Source: CAKRJP01 sp963658085
GTDB lineage: Bacteria; Bacillota; Clostridia; Lachnospirales; Lachnospiraceae
Length of the DNA stretch: 64,000 bases
Direction: 5' to 3'
Assembly: GCA_963658085.1 (NCBI GenBank)
Contig: CAVKOU010000010.1
Coordinates: 1-64,000 of the forward strand
The notes beneath the pieces are model-generated. The model was not told where the DNA came from. It worked only from the letters and a program-made list of their open reading frames with translations, and made no database searches. This document shows, piece after piece, positions 52,574 to 61,797 of this stretch. How positions within the stretch are numbered: the stretch's first letter is position 1; each line of letters begins with the position of its first letter. Both the position numbers and the translations under genes were made by a program.

Positions 52574-54070
52574 TTATACCTGCTCAACAAATCGAAGAAA
52601 AGCATCTTTTCCTTCCGGGGTTCTTGCATATACTCCGGCATGTTCCAATACCTTCGCAAATACCAGTCCCACTTCCTCCTGGATAATCTCCCAGGCATTC
52701 TCTTTTGTAACGGTATGTTTTTTCAGGATCTCCTCTCCCCAATCAGCATGGGATGCTGTAAGGGGATCTTCTCTTAAATCCTCCCCTGAAGCTAATTTTT
52801 CAGCTACAGCAGCAAGTTCTGTCTTTAAACGTCCCGGCAAGATTGCAAGTCCCATAACCTCAATAAGTCCAATGTTCTCTTTCTTAATATGATGAAGCTC
52901 TGCATGTGGATGATAAAGTCCCAGCGGATGCTCCTTGGTAGTGAGATTATTACGAAGCACTAAATCCAACTCGTAATCTTCCCCTCTTCTTCTTGCGATC
53001 GGAGTAATGGTATTATGAGGTTCTCCGTCTGTCTCTGCAAAGATATTTGCAGAAGCATCGGTATATCCTCTCCAGCTTCCAAGGATCTTATCCGCCAATT
53101 CCACCAGTCTCTCAGGCTCTGTTGCTTTCAAACGGATGACAGACATCGGCCATTTTACGATTCCGGCCTCCACATCATCAAATCCAGCAAAGGAAATCTC
53201 TGTCTCTACCGGAGCCTTCTCCATGGCAAAAGTATAGCAGCCTCCCTGGAAATGATCATGAGCCAGGATGGATCCTCCTACAATTGGAAGATCTGCATTG
53301 GATCCTACAAAGTAATGTGGAAACTGTCCAACGAAATCTAAAAGTTTCCCAAAACATGCTCGATCAATTTTCATCGGCGTATGCTGTTTATTAAAACAAA
53401 TACAATGCTCATTATAATATACATAAGGAGAATATTGCAGATACCATGGCGCACCATTAATACAAATAGGCACGATTCTGTGGTTTTGTCTTGCCGGGAA
53501 ATTTAAACGCCCCGGATATCCCTCGTTTTCCTCACAGAGCATACACTTCGGATAATTAGAGGTCGGTTGGTTTCTAGCTGCTGCAATAGCCTTTGGATCC
53601 TTCTCCGGCTTTGACAGGTTAATGGAAATATCCATCTCCCCGTACTCTGTCTGTGATTTCCAGCGCATATCCTTCACGATACGGTCTCTTCTTATATAGT
53701 TGGTATCCTGACTAAATTCATAGTACCAGTCTGTAGCCTTCTTGGAAGACTCCTCCACAAGCTCCTTAAATTTCTTACGAACCTGAGAAGGTCTTGGCGT
53801 GATACTTCCCATAATCTTTGTATCAAAAAGATCTCTATATGCGATGGAGTTTTCTTTTAAAACGCCTCTTTCATAAGCATCGTCCATCAACCACGAAAGA
53901 ATTTCACATAATTCTAAATTCTTTGCCTCCTCTGCTTCTTCCCATTCAAAGGATTCTAACTCCAATACATTTAAAAGACTGTTGGCTGCCCAAGCCTTTT
54001 CCTCCGGTTCGATCAAACCTTTCTCCAAGGCATATTTCACAAGACTTGTAATCCATGCATTTCTGCTCAT
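52574..54070 (-). CDS. galT: UDP-glucose-hexose-1-phosphate uridylyltransferase, class II
   Basis: Leloir-pathway enzyme that exchanges galactose-1-phosphate for glucose-1-phosphate on UDP. At 498 residues and without the HxHPH pattern of class I, it belongs to the Firmicute GalT2 type (N-terminal helical domain, then FPARQNHRIVPIC and the region AHDHFQGGCYTFAMEKA with the active His residues). AGGATAAAGC ribosome site. It follows galK by 118 bases containing a perfect hairpin, so expression of the two may differ. Confidence 0.95.
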   Translation of the reverse strand: MSRNAWITSLVKYALEKGLIEPEEKAWAANSLLNVLELESFEWEEAEEAKNLELCEILSWLMDDAYERGVLKENSIAYRDLFDTKIMGSITPRPSQVRKKFKELVEESSKKATDWYYEFSQDTNYIRRDRIVKDMRWKSQTEYGEMDISINLSKPEKDPKAIAAARNQPTSNYPKCMLCEENEGYPGRLNFPARQNHRIVPICINGAPWYLQYSPYVYYNEHCICFNKQHTPMKIDRACFGKLLDFVGQFPHYFVGSNADLPIVGGSILAHDHFQGGCYTFAMEKAPVETEISFAGFDDVEAGIVKWPMSVIRLKATEPERLVELADKILGSWRGYTDASANIFAETDGEPHNTITPIARRRGEDYELDLVLRNNLTTKEHPLGLYHPHAELHHIKKENIGLIEVMGLAILPGRLKTELAAVAEKLASGEDLREDPLTASHADWGEEILKKHTVTKENAWEIIQEEVGLVFAKVLEHAGVYARTPEGKDAFLRFVEQV

Positions 54071-54140
54071 TTTGCTTTATCCTCCATTCCTAATACATAC
54101 CTGTAGAATTTTGCAATTTTCTATACTACATTTCACACAA

Positions 54141-54173
54141 TAATCGAAGGTAACGCTTCGCTACCTTCGATTA
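54141..54173 (-). other. Perfect 12-base hairpin between galK and galT
   Basis: TAATCGAAGGTA pairs perfectly with TACCTTCGATTA around a 9-base loop that itself can pair (GCGAAGC). No U tract follows, so a terminator is unlikely; it may be an mRNA processing or stability element. It starts 16 bases past the galK stop. Confidence 0.5.
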
Positions 54174-54188
54174 TATCGATCATACATC

Positions 54189-55475
54189 CTACGCAGAAAG
54201 AACGATTCCACCTGCCGGTCTGATATTCAGCACATGGCAGCATCCTTTTTTCAGCATCTTCTCCATATCTGCTTTGAATTGTTCTACGTTCTCAAGTGGC
54301 ACGAAAGCCTGCAAAGTTCCCGCAAATCCTCCTCCGTGAACACGACAAGCACCCTCGCCCTTTAATGCGATCTCAGCTACCGCTAAAGCTACTGCCATAT
54401 CCTGGTGTTCTGTGGCACCACTTGGTGTAATATTCTGTAAAAGTTCCCAAGAAGAACGTCCGGATTCTCTGACGATTCTAAGGAATTCCTCTTTATTTCC
54501 CTGGTTAAGGGCATCTGCCTCTAATACTGCAAATCTATTATCTGCAAAAAAATGCATTGCACGAAGAACTGCCTGATCTCCTACTGCTTTTCGAACTTCC
54601 GGAAGTTTATTTAAGAAATCCTCTTCTTTCACATCACGAAGTACCTTCTCTCCGAAAAATTCTGCCACCTTGCACATATCTCTTGGAATCGCTGCATATT
54701 CCCCTGTAAGTGCTGCATGGTCTGCACCGCTGTCTACGATACAAAGCGCAAGTCCCATAGCCTTAAGATCAGCTGTCACCGGACGAACTACCGGTGCTTC
54801 CGGATCTTTAAAATCAATAGCAACGGCCTCTCCTACAGAGGAAGCTGTCTGATCCATCAGACCACTTGGCTTTCCAAAGAAGATATTCTCTGCCTTCTGT
54901 CCGATCTTTGCAAGAGTCACTGCATCCAACTCATCCTTGCAGAATAAGTGATTTCCTACAACTCCTAAAAGGATCTCGCAGGCTGCAGAGGAAGAAAGTC
55001 CAGATCCCGGAAGCACACTTGATACTGCATAGATATCGCATCCTGCCACCGGATATCCTGCTTTTTTAAGCTCTGCAAATACACCTCGAACTAAGGATTC
55101 TGTAGTCTCTTTTTCCTCTTCCTTTGGCTCTACCTCAGTAATATCGATGGTTGTCATTGGCCATCCCTCGGATTGGAATCTCACCTCATTGGTGCCATTT
55201 AAAGCTACACAGGAAAGAAAATCCAGGTTTACAGAAGCCGCCAATACATTTCCGTGCTGATGATCTGTATGATTTCCCCCAATCTCTGTACGTCCCGGTG
55301 CTGAGCACAGTGCCACCTCTGTATCATCAGTTGCACCAAAGGTTTCCTTAAAGGCTTCCATTACGTGTTTTACACGGGCAATATCCTCCTTCGGATTCAG
55401 ATAACCAGCCTTTAAAAATGCCGATTCAAGCTCCTGCTTTTCCACCATCTGATACAGCTCATTCCATTTTTTCAT
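54189..55475 (-). CDS. galK: Galactokinase
   Basis: Phosphorylates galactose at C1. The 428-residue GHMP kinase has the galactokinase signature PGRTEIGGNHTDHQHG (about 60-75), the ATP loop SSVLPGSGLSSSAACEIL, catalytic Asp region GLMDQTASSVG, and the C-terminal motif HGGGFAGTLQAFVP. GGAGGAATTG ribosome site. First of two Leloir genes; galE and galM are not in the window. A palindrome (AACAAGG / CCTTGTT, 55509-55530) upstream may be an operator. Confidence 0.97.
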   Translation of the reverse strand: MKKWNELYQMVEKQELESAFLKAGYLNPKEDIARVKHVMEAFKETFGATDDTEVALCSAPGRTEIGGNHTDHQHGNVLAASVNLDFLSCVALNGTNEVRFQSEGWPMTTIDITEVEPKEEEKETTESLVRGVFAELKKAGYPVAGCDIYAVSSVLPGSGLSSSAACEILLGVVGNHLFCKDELDAVTLAKIGQKAENIFFGKPSGLMDQTASSVGEAVAIDFKDPEAPVVRPVTADLKAMGLALCIVDSGADHAALTGEYAAIPRDMCKVAEFFGEKVLRDVKEEDFLNKLPEVRKAVGDQAVLRAMHFFADNRFAVLEADALNQGNKEEFLRIVRESGRSSWELLQNITPSGATEHQDMAVALAVAEIALKGEGACRVHGGGFAGTLQAFVPLENVEQFKADMEKMLKKGCCHVLNIRPAGGIVLSA

Positions 55476-55559
55476 GCTTCAATTCCTCCATTATTTCTTC
55501 TATACAATAACAAGGATATTTTCCCTTGTTTTTAACAAAATACATTCCTTGCTATCATA

Positions 55560-56123
55560 TCATATTTTTCTTAAAAAATGTTCCCTATTTGGATATTCTT
55601 TTCGATATGCATTTAAGGCTGCTTCTCTTAGCAAAGCAAACTCCTGATCCATGCGCAACATATGGGGTGTGGCAAATACGATTACGCTGATTTGTTCCGC
55701 TATTTTTTTTGTAATCCCCTCTTCCGAAAGCTGTCCCATGCCAAAGACCATAGAGGTAAACCCTCGACCCTCACGACTCACTTCTATATACTTTAGAAAC
55801 ACATTCGTTAACTCTAGCTCCAAAATTTCCTGTTGTTTCGGACTTAATGCTTCTGGATTTCCAAGTCCTAACTCCACCAATATTTTCGCCGCCTGACGTT
55901 TTTTCTTTCCTCCGGGATCCAGACTGCTTCCCTCTGCTAAATATTTTAGCTCCATAAGGTATCCTACAAATGCATCCTTTGTAGGCTTTCGTTTTCCATA
56001 GCGTGCGACCCACAAGTTCTTTCGGTATTCCTTTGCAGCCAGATCCTCCTCCTGATTCTCTTTTAAAATCCACAGTCTCTTTTCTGCATCTGTCTCTGTA
56101 TAAAAATCTTCCAGCCAGGACAT
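55560..56123 (-). CDS. Conserved helical protein of unknown function
   Basis: A 187-residue soluble, mostly helical protein with many Lys/Glu/Arg and no signal peptide. Conserved-looking patches are RKNLWVARYGKRKPTKDAFVGYLMELKYLAEG in the first half and SREGRGFTSMVFGMGQLSEE later. I do not recognise a characterised family. It lies 26 bases after the MglB-like gene and 84 bases ahead of galK, with a good GAGAAGGTAAG site, so it may ride with the sensory cassette. Confidence 0.7.
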   Translation of the reverse strand: MSWLEDFYTETDAEKRLWILKENQEEDLAAKEYRKNLWVARYGKRKPTKDAFVGYLMELKYLAEGSSLDPGGKKKRQAAKILVELGLGNPEALSPKQQEILELELTNVFLKYIEVSREGRGFTSMVFGMGQLSEEGITKKIAEQISVIVFATPHMLRMDQEFALLREAALNAYRKEYPNREHFLRKI

Positions 56124-56149
56124 ATTCTTACCTTCTCCTATCTATGTTT

Positions 56150-57211
56150 CTATCTTCCGACAAAACTGTCTACGTTGCTCTCATCCACTCGCCGATACTG
56201 AGCTGTATAATATTTTTCATCTTCCAAATGAATCTCATCCAATGATCGATCTTGATAGATCAACCAAATCATTCTTGCCATCTGTCTGGCCTGATCCTCC
56301 CGGTCCTGATATACAGTCCCCTGAATCTTTCCATCTTTAATCGCTTCCAAAGCATCGGGCAAGCCGTCAATTCCAAATAGAGCCGGCCATTTAGAAGAAT
56401 CGATCCCGGCACTCTCATAAGCTTCCACTGCTCCTAATGCCATCTCATCATTGTTGGAAAGAATCAGCTCCACCGAATCCCCATATTGACTGATGATGCG
56501 ATTTACACGATTCTCAGCCTGCCCCCTGTTCCAATCTGCAAATTGATTGGTTAGTTTTTCCAGTTCAATCCCCTGTTCCATAAGAGTTTTTACGGAGACC
56601 TCCGTTCGACTGATGGAGTCCTGATGTCCTGCCTCTCCCACCAGCATGACATACTGGATCTTACCATCCTGATTTCGATCCAGCTCCGGGTGAGCCTTAA
56701 TATAATCTGCTGCCAACTTTCCTTGAATAACACCGGATTGCTCCGCCTCACATCCTATATAATATAAATGTTCCCATTGAAACAGATCTTCCCTTACAGG
56801 TTCCCGGTTAAAGAATAGCACCGGGATCTCATTTTCTTTGGCCATCTTTATGATTTTGGAAGGAGCTGTTCGATCTACCAGATTCACACACAGGATATCA
56901 CATCCTGCATCGATCATTTCCTCCACCACTTCGTCCTGGTCCTCCTGATCATTTCCGCCGGATTTTATAGAAACCATTACACTCATATCTTCGGTTTCTT
57001 TCTTTTTCAGTTCTTCCTTCAATGTATCTGTAAGGGCATTGATATAAGGGTCATCCTGACTGTAAGTTACAATTCCAACCCGCAAGATATCGGACTGCTC
57101 TTCCTCTTTTCCAGTGCAACCTTCAGGTAGCAAAAGAAACAAAATCATGAATATAGCAAGAATTTTTTTAGGATTACTGACTGAAATACAAAAACTTTTC
57201 CATCTCTTCAT
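56150..57211 (-). CDS. MglB-like galactose-binding lipoprotein
   Basis: A 353-residue binding protein with signal segment and lipobox LLPEGC (Cys near 32). The body is a periplasmic binding protein type 1 (two Rossmann lobes) and shows the galactose-binding-protein hallmarks: a calcium loop DRNQDGKIQ, the sugar-contact region SNNDEMALGAVEA and FGIDGLPDAL. It starts 38 bases inside the upstream binding-protein gene. The neighbours are a sensor kinase and regulator rather than transporter genes, so it may act in galactose sensing, though it could also feed the Mgl transporter encoded next to the cassette. Confidence 0.88.
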   Translation of the reverse strand: MKRWKSFCISVSNPKKILAIFMILFLLLPEGCTGKEEEQSDILRVGIVTYSQDDPYINALTDTLKEELKKKETEDMSVMVSIKSGGNDQEDQDEVVEEMIDAGCDILCVNLVDRTAPSKIIKMAKENEIPVLFFNREPVREDLFQWEHLYYIGCEAEQSGVIQGKLAADYIKAHPELDRNQDGKIQYVMLVGEAGHQDSISRTEVSVKTLMEQGIELEKLTNQFADWNRGQAENRVNRIISQYGDSVELILSNNDEMALGAVEAYESAGIDSSKWPALFGIDGLPDALEAIKDGKIQGTVYQDREDQARQMARMIWLIYQDRSLDEIHLEDEKYYTAQYRRVDESNVDSFVGR

Positions 57212-58157
57212 CTGAAAATATCGTCTCCCTGTCTACCAACTTTCTATCGGTCTCATAGCTTTTCATTTCATATGTGCTAGATTTCAGCTTTCCGCTTATC
57301 TCCAGCACACCCTGATATCCTATTTCGTAACTATCATAAAGGATCAATCCCTGTATGTTTCCACTGTCTAAAAATGCGATAGACTTCTCACCGGTTCCAA
57401 CTCCATATACCAAGGCTCCTTTGTAATATCCTTTTGCCGATTGTTGTCCGATTTCGTCCAAAGATTTTGAATCCAATACCATCAAAACATCCACCGAAGG
57501 CTTGCTTCCGATCTGCTCCAACACATCCGCTCCTTTTTTCTGATAGCAATACCAGGAAATCTCTCCACCGATTTCTCCCAGCGCATCGGATAATCCTTCT
57601 ATGGTTCTAAGGGTAGAAGTATCCTGCTGCCATCCCGCAACAATTCCTACCTTCGGATTTTTTACTTCAACCTGTTTTCCCAGTTCATAACCCAGATCAT
57701 AATAATCCGGAGCGATTACCGGATATCCGGAAGATGAATTCTTATCTTTTTTATCTTTTTCATCTTTCCCTGCTTCCTTATAAACATCCTCCGTCACCAA
57801 CATAAGAGGAATGGATCCACAATTTTCCTTTAGCATTTCCTCTGTATCCACACCCGGAGCCGGCCGCAAGATCATGCCATCAATATTATTATTTAGTTGC
57901 TCTTTTATTGTTTCCTCCTGTACCTTGGCACTTTCTAACTCATCCGTATTACAAATGATCAAATGGATATTTTCTTCCTTTGCCGCCTGTTTCATTCCTG
58001 CAATCAAAAGATCCCAGCCCTCATCTCCGGAATCAGGCAAGATTACCGCCACTCTTTTTTGAGGTATATTTTGATTAAAGATTTTACTGACACAAAAGAT
58101 AAGCATAAGCAATAAAATAATTTCAGCCGCAAGGAATGGCAATCTAATTTTCTTCAT
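57174..58157 (-). CDS. Membrane-anchored sugar-binding protein, probable sensor accessory
   Basis: A 327-residue type 1 periplasmic-binding-protein fold (VAVILPDSGDEGWDLLIAGM near the start, then NNNIDGMILRPAPG and VGIVAGWQQDTSTLRTIEGL). The hydrophobic N-terminal helix has no convincing lipobox after it, so it is probably a signal anchor. A Lys/Asp-rich loop (EAGKDEKDKKDK) is an insertion. It overlaps the kinase gene upstream by 14 bases and the MglB-like gene downstream by 38, as in XylFII/LytS-like three-component systems where a binding protein presents the sugar to the kinase. Confidence 0.85.
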   Translation of the reverse strand: MKKIRLPFLAAEIILLLMLIFCVSKIFNQNIPQKRVAVILPDSGDEGWDLLIAGMKQAAKEENIHLIICNTDELESAKVQEETIKEQLNNNIDGMILRPAPGVDTEEMLKENCGSIPLMLVTEDVYKEAGKDEKDKKDKNSSSGYPVIAPDYYDLGYELGKQVEVKNPKVGIVAGWQQDTSTLRTIEGLSDALGEIGGEISWYCYQKKGADVLEQIGSKPSVDVLMVLDSKSLDEIGQQSAKGYYKGALVYGVGTGEKSIAFLDSGNIQGLILYDSYEIGYQGVLEISGKLKSSTYEMKSYETDRKLVDRETIFSDEEMEKFLYFSQ

Positions 58158-59982
58158 GATCTTTCATCCCCCGTCCGTATTTTTGCATCTCCAGATCCTT
58201 TACATTTTTCTCTGTATAGGGAATGGCCGGAATATGAATCACTACCCGGGTTCCCTCATCCGGCTCGCTGTAAACTTCCAAGCCATATTCCATTCCGTAA
58301 ATCAGTTGGATCCTGGAATGAACATTGATAACTCCTACCCCCGAGCCATGCTTTGGTACTCTTTCGTTATTGGTGAGAATGTTATCAAGAATCTCCTGTC
58401 GCATTCCCATGCCATTATCCTCCACGGAAATATAAATATCATGATCTTTTTTCTCTCCTCGAATGATAATCTTTCCTCCATCATCCTCGTCCATATTTCC
58501 CACGCCATAATAAATAGCATTCTCCAAAAGAGGCTGGATTACAAGCTTCACAATGCAATAATCATTGATTTCTTCCTCCATTAGAAATTCCACCGCAAAA
58601 TGATTTTTATAGCGGACACTCTGAATATTCATATAACTTTTACTGTGCTGAAATTCATCTGCAATAGAAATAATGGTTTTCCCTTTAGAAAGACTGACCC
58701 TAAGTAACTTCCCAAGTTCCGAAATCATCATAACCGCCTCATCATTTCTTTTTGCCTCTACCATCCAGGTAATAGACTCCAAGGTATTATAAAGAAAATG
58801 GGGGTTGATCTGGCTTTGTAATGCAGCAAGCTCACTTTTCCTTCGTTTAGTCTGTTGTTCTATGATTTCATCCATCAAAGCTTCAATTCGCTCGTAGGAG
58901 CGCTGCACAGAAAGACCTAAATGCCTGATTTCTGACGATCCACCAATATAAATATTGGGCATTCCACCGGCTTCATAGGCTTTTACAGATTTATCCAGTT
59001 CCTGAATAGGTTCTGAAATCTTTCCGGAGATTACGCGGTTCGCCTGCAAAAGCATCATGAGAAGCACTAATACAGTAGCAAGAATATAATATCTAAAGCT
59101 ATTAATACTGTTACTTTTTACACTTTTTGGAACCACTCCAACCAGTTTCCAGCCCGTATAAGAAAGACTTCCGATCACCACATGGGATTCCTGTCCATCT
59201 AGGGTTCCCTCATAAATTCCATCTTCATAAGCAGAAAACTTTCCGCTCTCCTCCTGAAACAAGCCCCAGTTCATTTCTGTTTCTCTGGGATGATAAATAA
59301 TATTTCCGTCCCTATTGCATAGATAGTAGTAAATCCCATCCGAAGAATCATTGATACTGTCCAATGCATCTCGAATAGCAGAGTACTTAAAATCTACCAA
59401 CAGAATCCCCACTCCCGGCTGATTCCCATCGTTCATATCCACAGAGGTACTAAAAGAAATCACCCGGTGAAAGCGATAGCTTCCATCAAAAAATAAATTT
59501 TGAATATGTGGCATAGAGATCTGAATATTTTCAATATCCTTTCTTGCTGCCAAAAACCAATCCTGATCAGTGACATCGGCAGTTTCTTTTTCCATCGCCA
59601 CCGGCTCCGATGCGATAAGGGTTCCATCGGTTCTATAAAGGGCTAAACTTTGAATCTGATCCGAGTGGACCTCATAAAGCAAGCTCATCTGATCCGTAAA
59701 TTCCTGGCTTGCAATATCATTTTCTTGAATAATATTATAGTTGGCAGCATTTACCACCTGTCGAATATCTGAAAGATCTGCGTTTAACCGGTCCACCGTA
59801 CTTTCCACAGTAACCTGGGTATTGGATACCGTCGTATCATCCAGAGTTAATTTAAACCGATGATACAGAAGGAATCCCATGACTGCAATAACCACCAGAG
59901 TTACCAGCATAAGCACCGTCATTAACATGGTCTGAATATTTATTTTCATAAAATCCCGAATATCTTTTTTTATGAATTTCAA
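58144..59982 (-). CDS. YesM-type sensor histidine kinase with Cache domain
   Basis: A 612-residue kinase: transmembrane helix at about 18-40, an extracellular double-Cache domain (about 45-300), second helix near 300-320, HAMP domain, His_kinase domain (phospho-acceptor in LQSQINPHFLYNTLESITWM) and HATPase with GSGVGVINVHSRIQLIYG. The first codon is TTG with AAGGAG about 11 bases upstream; an in-frame ATG at 59949 has a poorer site. The gene begins 28 bases after the YesN-type regulator gene and overlaps a sugar-binding protein gene, so its input is likely a sugar (galactose by context). Confidence 0.93.
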   Translation of the reverse strand: MKFIKKDIRDFMKINIQTMLMTVLMLVTLVVIAVMGFLLYHRFKLTLDDTTVSNTQVTVESTVDRLNADLSDIRQVVNAANYNIIQENDIASQEFTDQMSLLYEVHSDQIQSLALYRTDGTLIASEPVAMEKETADVTDQDWFLAARKDIENIQISMPHIQNLFFDGSYRFHRVISFSTSVDMNDGNQPGVGILLVDFKYSAIRDALDSINDSSDGIYYYLCNRDGNIIYHPRETEMNWGLFQEESGKFSAYEDGIYEGTLDGQESHVVIGSLSYTGWKLVGVVPKSVKSNSINSFRYYILATVLVLLMMLLQANRVISGKISEPIQELDKSVKAYEAGGMPNIYIGGSSEIRHLGLSVQRSYERIEALMDEIIEQQTKRRKSELAALQSQINPHFLYNTLESITWMVEAKRNDEAVMMISELGKLLRVSLSKGKTIISIADEFQHSKSYMNIQSVRYKNHFAVEFLMEEEINDYCIVKLVIQPLLENAIYYGVGNMDEDDGGKIIIRGEKKDHDIYISVEDNGMGMRQEILDNILTNNERVPKHGSGVGVINVHSRIQLIYGMEYGLEVYSEPDEGTRVVIHIPAIPYTEKNVKDLEMQKYGRGMKDHEEN

Positions 59983-60010
59983 TTCTAGTAACTCTCCTTA
60001 GTAGCGTTCC

Positions 60011-61621
60011 TTAAGATTTCCGTTTTTCTGCCCGATACTTAGAGGGGGACATCCCATATTTTTTCTTAAATACATAACCAAAATAATTGGCATCCTGGTA
60101 GCCCACCTTCTCTGCAATGGCATAACTTTTCTCCTGGGTATAAAAAAGAAGCTTTTCTGCCATTTCCATACGATAATCTGTCAGATAAGAAATAAACGCC
60201 TGCCCTGTTTCTTTCTTAAAAACCGAAGAAAAATAGGAATTGGAAACTCCAAGTTTGGAGCAAACGGTATCCAGAGAAATATCGCAATCCATATAGTGTT
60301 CCTTTACAAGATTTTCAGCATCCTGCACAAGTCTTTTAGAGGATGTATTTCTGGCATTTTTAAGCCTGTCACTGAGAGCCAAAGACACCGAAGTTATCCA
60401 ATCTGTAAAGGAACTTTCATCCATCTCCGGTATCTTCTGATATATATTTTTGGTATTGCCGGTAACCTCATCAAAATCCAAAGAATTATTCTCACAGAAG
60501 CGATAGAAACTATTTACCATCTCTAAGGCAGACATATTGTATCGGGTAATGGATGTGGCGTTTTTTTGCAGTTTCTCCACTTCTTTGCAAACCTCATTTT
60601 TTATAGCCGCCTCATCTCCCACGTGAATACTTCGATAAAGCTCCTTCATACTATTCTCCTCTGCAGAAAGAACCTTTCTTTCTTCTTTCGGAACAATCTC
60701 ACCAATGTTAATGGCACGCTTCGTTCCATAGAGTACCCGATAGGATACCGCCTCTCTGGCTCCTTCATAGGAACTGTGGATATCCAAAAGACTGTCGCAG
60801 GTTCGTCCTACTCCCGCTGTCACCACCGCTCCCATCACGCGGTAAGCCCATCTGCAGAAGCGATCGCAGGCATCTGTAGCCTGAGTCACCTGCTCCTCTC
60901 TCTCCAACTCCACGATCACCACGGTATTTCCAAGATAGATAAATTCCTGACACCGAACCGTTTCTTCCTCTGCAATCCTCCTTTTAATCTCTCGCTCCAC
61001 GCTGAGGGACAAAAGCATAGGATCTATCCCCTCCGGTACATGATGGGAGGAGGTATGAAATACCAGAGAGCAAAACAAAGGCCCCTTCATATCAATCTCA
61101 TAGGAAGAAAGGATTCTCTCATAATCCTCCTGATCTACGCGCCCCTCGATCAATGACACAAAGAAATTGGACCGAAGCGCCGGGAGAGATTCCTTAAAAT
61201 AATTCTCCAGTTTTTTTACATTTAACTTTTCTTCCCGGTCACGATCAAGAGCCTCCTTTAGCTGTGTGAGGCTTTCCGAAAGCTCCGTTGCATTAATGGG
61301 CTTTAACAGATATTCCTGCACCTCCAAGTGTACTGCCTCTTTTGCATACTCAAATTCATCAAAACCGGTACATAACATCACCCGGATGTGGGAATACTCT
61401 TGATTCAATCTTCTAGTTAGCTCCAACCCGTCCATGTAAGGCATCCTTATATCAGTAAGAACCACATCCGGCTGGAGTTTTTCCACCAACTCCAAGGCCT
61501 TTACTCCATTGGTAGCACTTCCTGCAACCTGAAAATGCAATTCCTTCCAACGGATCTTATGTTCCATAGCATCTATAGCCTGGGGTTCATCGTCCACCAA
61601 AAGCACCTTATATTCTTCCAT
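60011..61621 (-). CDS. YesN-type response regulator with AraC DNA-binding domain
   Basis: A 536-residue regulator: receiver domain (LVDDEPQA near the start, phospho-acceptor Asp in VVLTDIRMPYMDGLEL, LKPINATEL), a long middle region of about 280 residues, and two AraC helix-turn-helix motifs at the C terminus (CDISLDTVCSKLGVSNSYFSSVFKK and the typical YQDANYFGYVFKKKYGMSPSKYR). I start at MEEYKVLLVDDE with AGGAAA 8 bases upstream. It faces away from the mgl genes' terminator with a -10 TATAAT at 61695-61700. Likely target: the mgl transporter operon. Confidence 0.94.
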   Translation of the reverse strand: MEEYKVLLVDDEPQAIDAMEHKIRWKELHFQVAGSATNGVKALELVEKLQPDVVLTDIRMPYMDGLELTRRLNQEYSHIRVMLCTGFDEFEYAKEAVHLEVQEYLLKPINATELSESLTQLKEALDRDREEKLNVKKLENYFKESLPALRSNFFVSLIEGRVDQEDYERILSSYEIDMKGPLFCSLVFHTSSHHVPEGIDPMLLSLSVEREIKRRIAEEETVRCQEFIYLGNTVVIVELEREEQVTQATDACDRFCRWAYRVMGAVVTAGVGRTCDSLLDIHSSYEGAREAVSYRVLYGTKRAINIGEIVPKEERKVLSAEENSMKELYRSIHVGDEAAIKNEVCKEVEKLQKNATSITRYNMSALEMVNSFYRFCENNSLDFDEVTGNTKNIYQKIPEMDESSFTDWITSVSLALSDRLKNARNTSSKRLVQDAENLVKEHYMDCDISLDTVCSKLGVSNSYFSSVFKKETGQAFISYLTDYRMEMAEKLLFYTQEKSYAIAEKVGYQDANYFGYVFKKKYGMSPSKYRAEKRKS

Positions 61622-61736
61622 ACAAAATTTCCTCATTTCCCTTGCAACCGACAAATCCAGCAGGAAGCAAAAGATCTCTTTAACACATATATTTATTATA
61701 TCAAAAAAATCCAGGATTCTCTTCTAAATATGTCAT

Positions 61737-61774
61737 AAAAGCCACCTTCCATCCAAAAAAGATGAATAGGCGGC
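61737..61774 (-). terminator. mglC terminator
   Basis: Stem GAGCCGCC-T-CATC / GATG-A-GGTGGC with a six-T loop, followed on the minus strand by TTTTATG. It lies 23 bases past the mglC stop and separates the transporter from the sensory cassette. Confidence 0.75.
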
Positions 61775-61797
61775 TCTTACTTTATTTATTAACTTTT

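Noticed and set aside
55509..55530. AACAAGG/CCTTGTT hairpin as a plus-strand terminator
   Set aside because: No plus-strand gene ends there; it is more plausible as an operator-like palindrome upstream of galK, and even that is weak.
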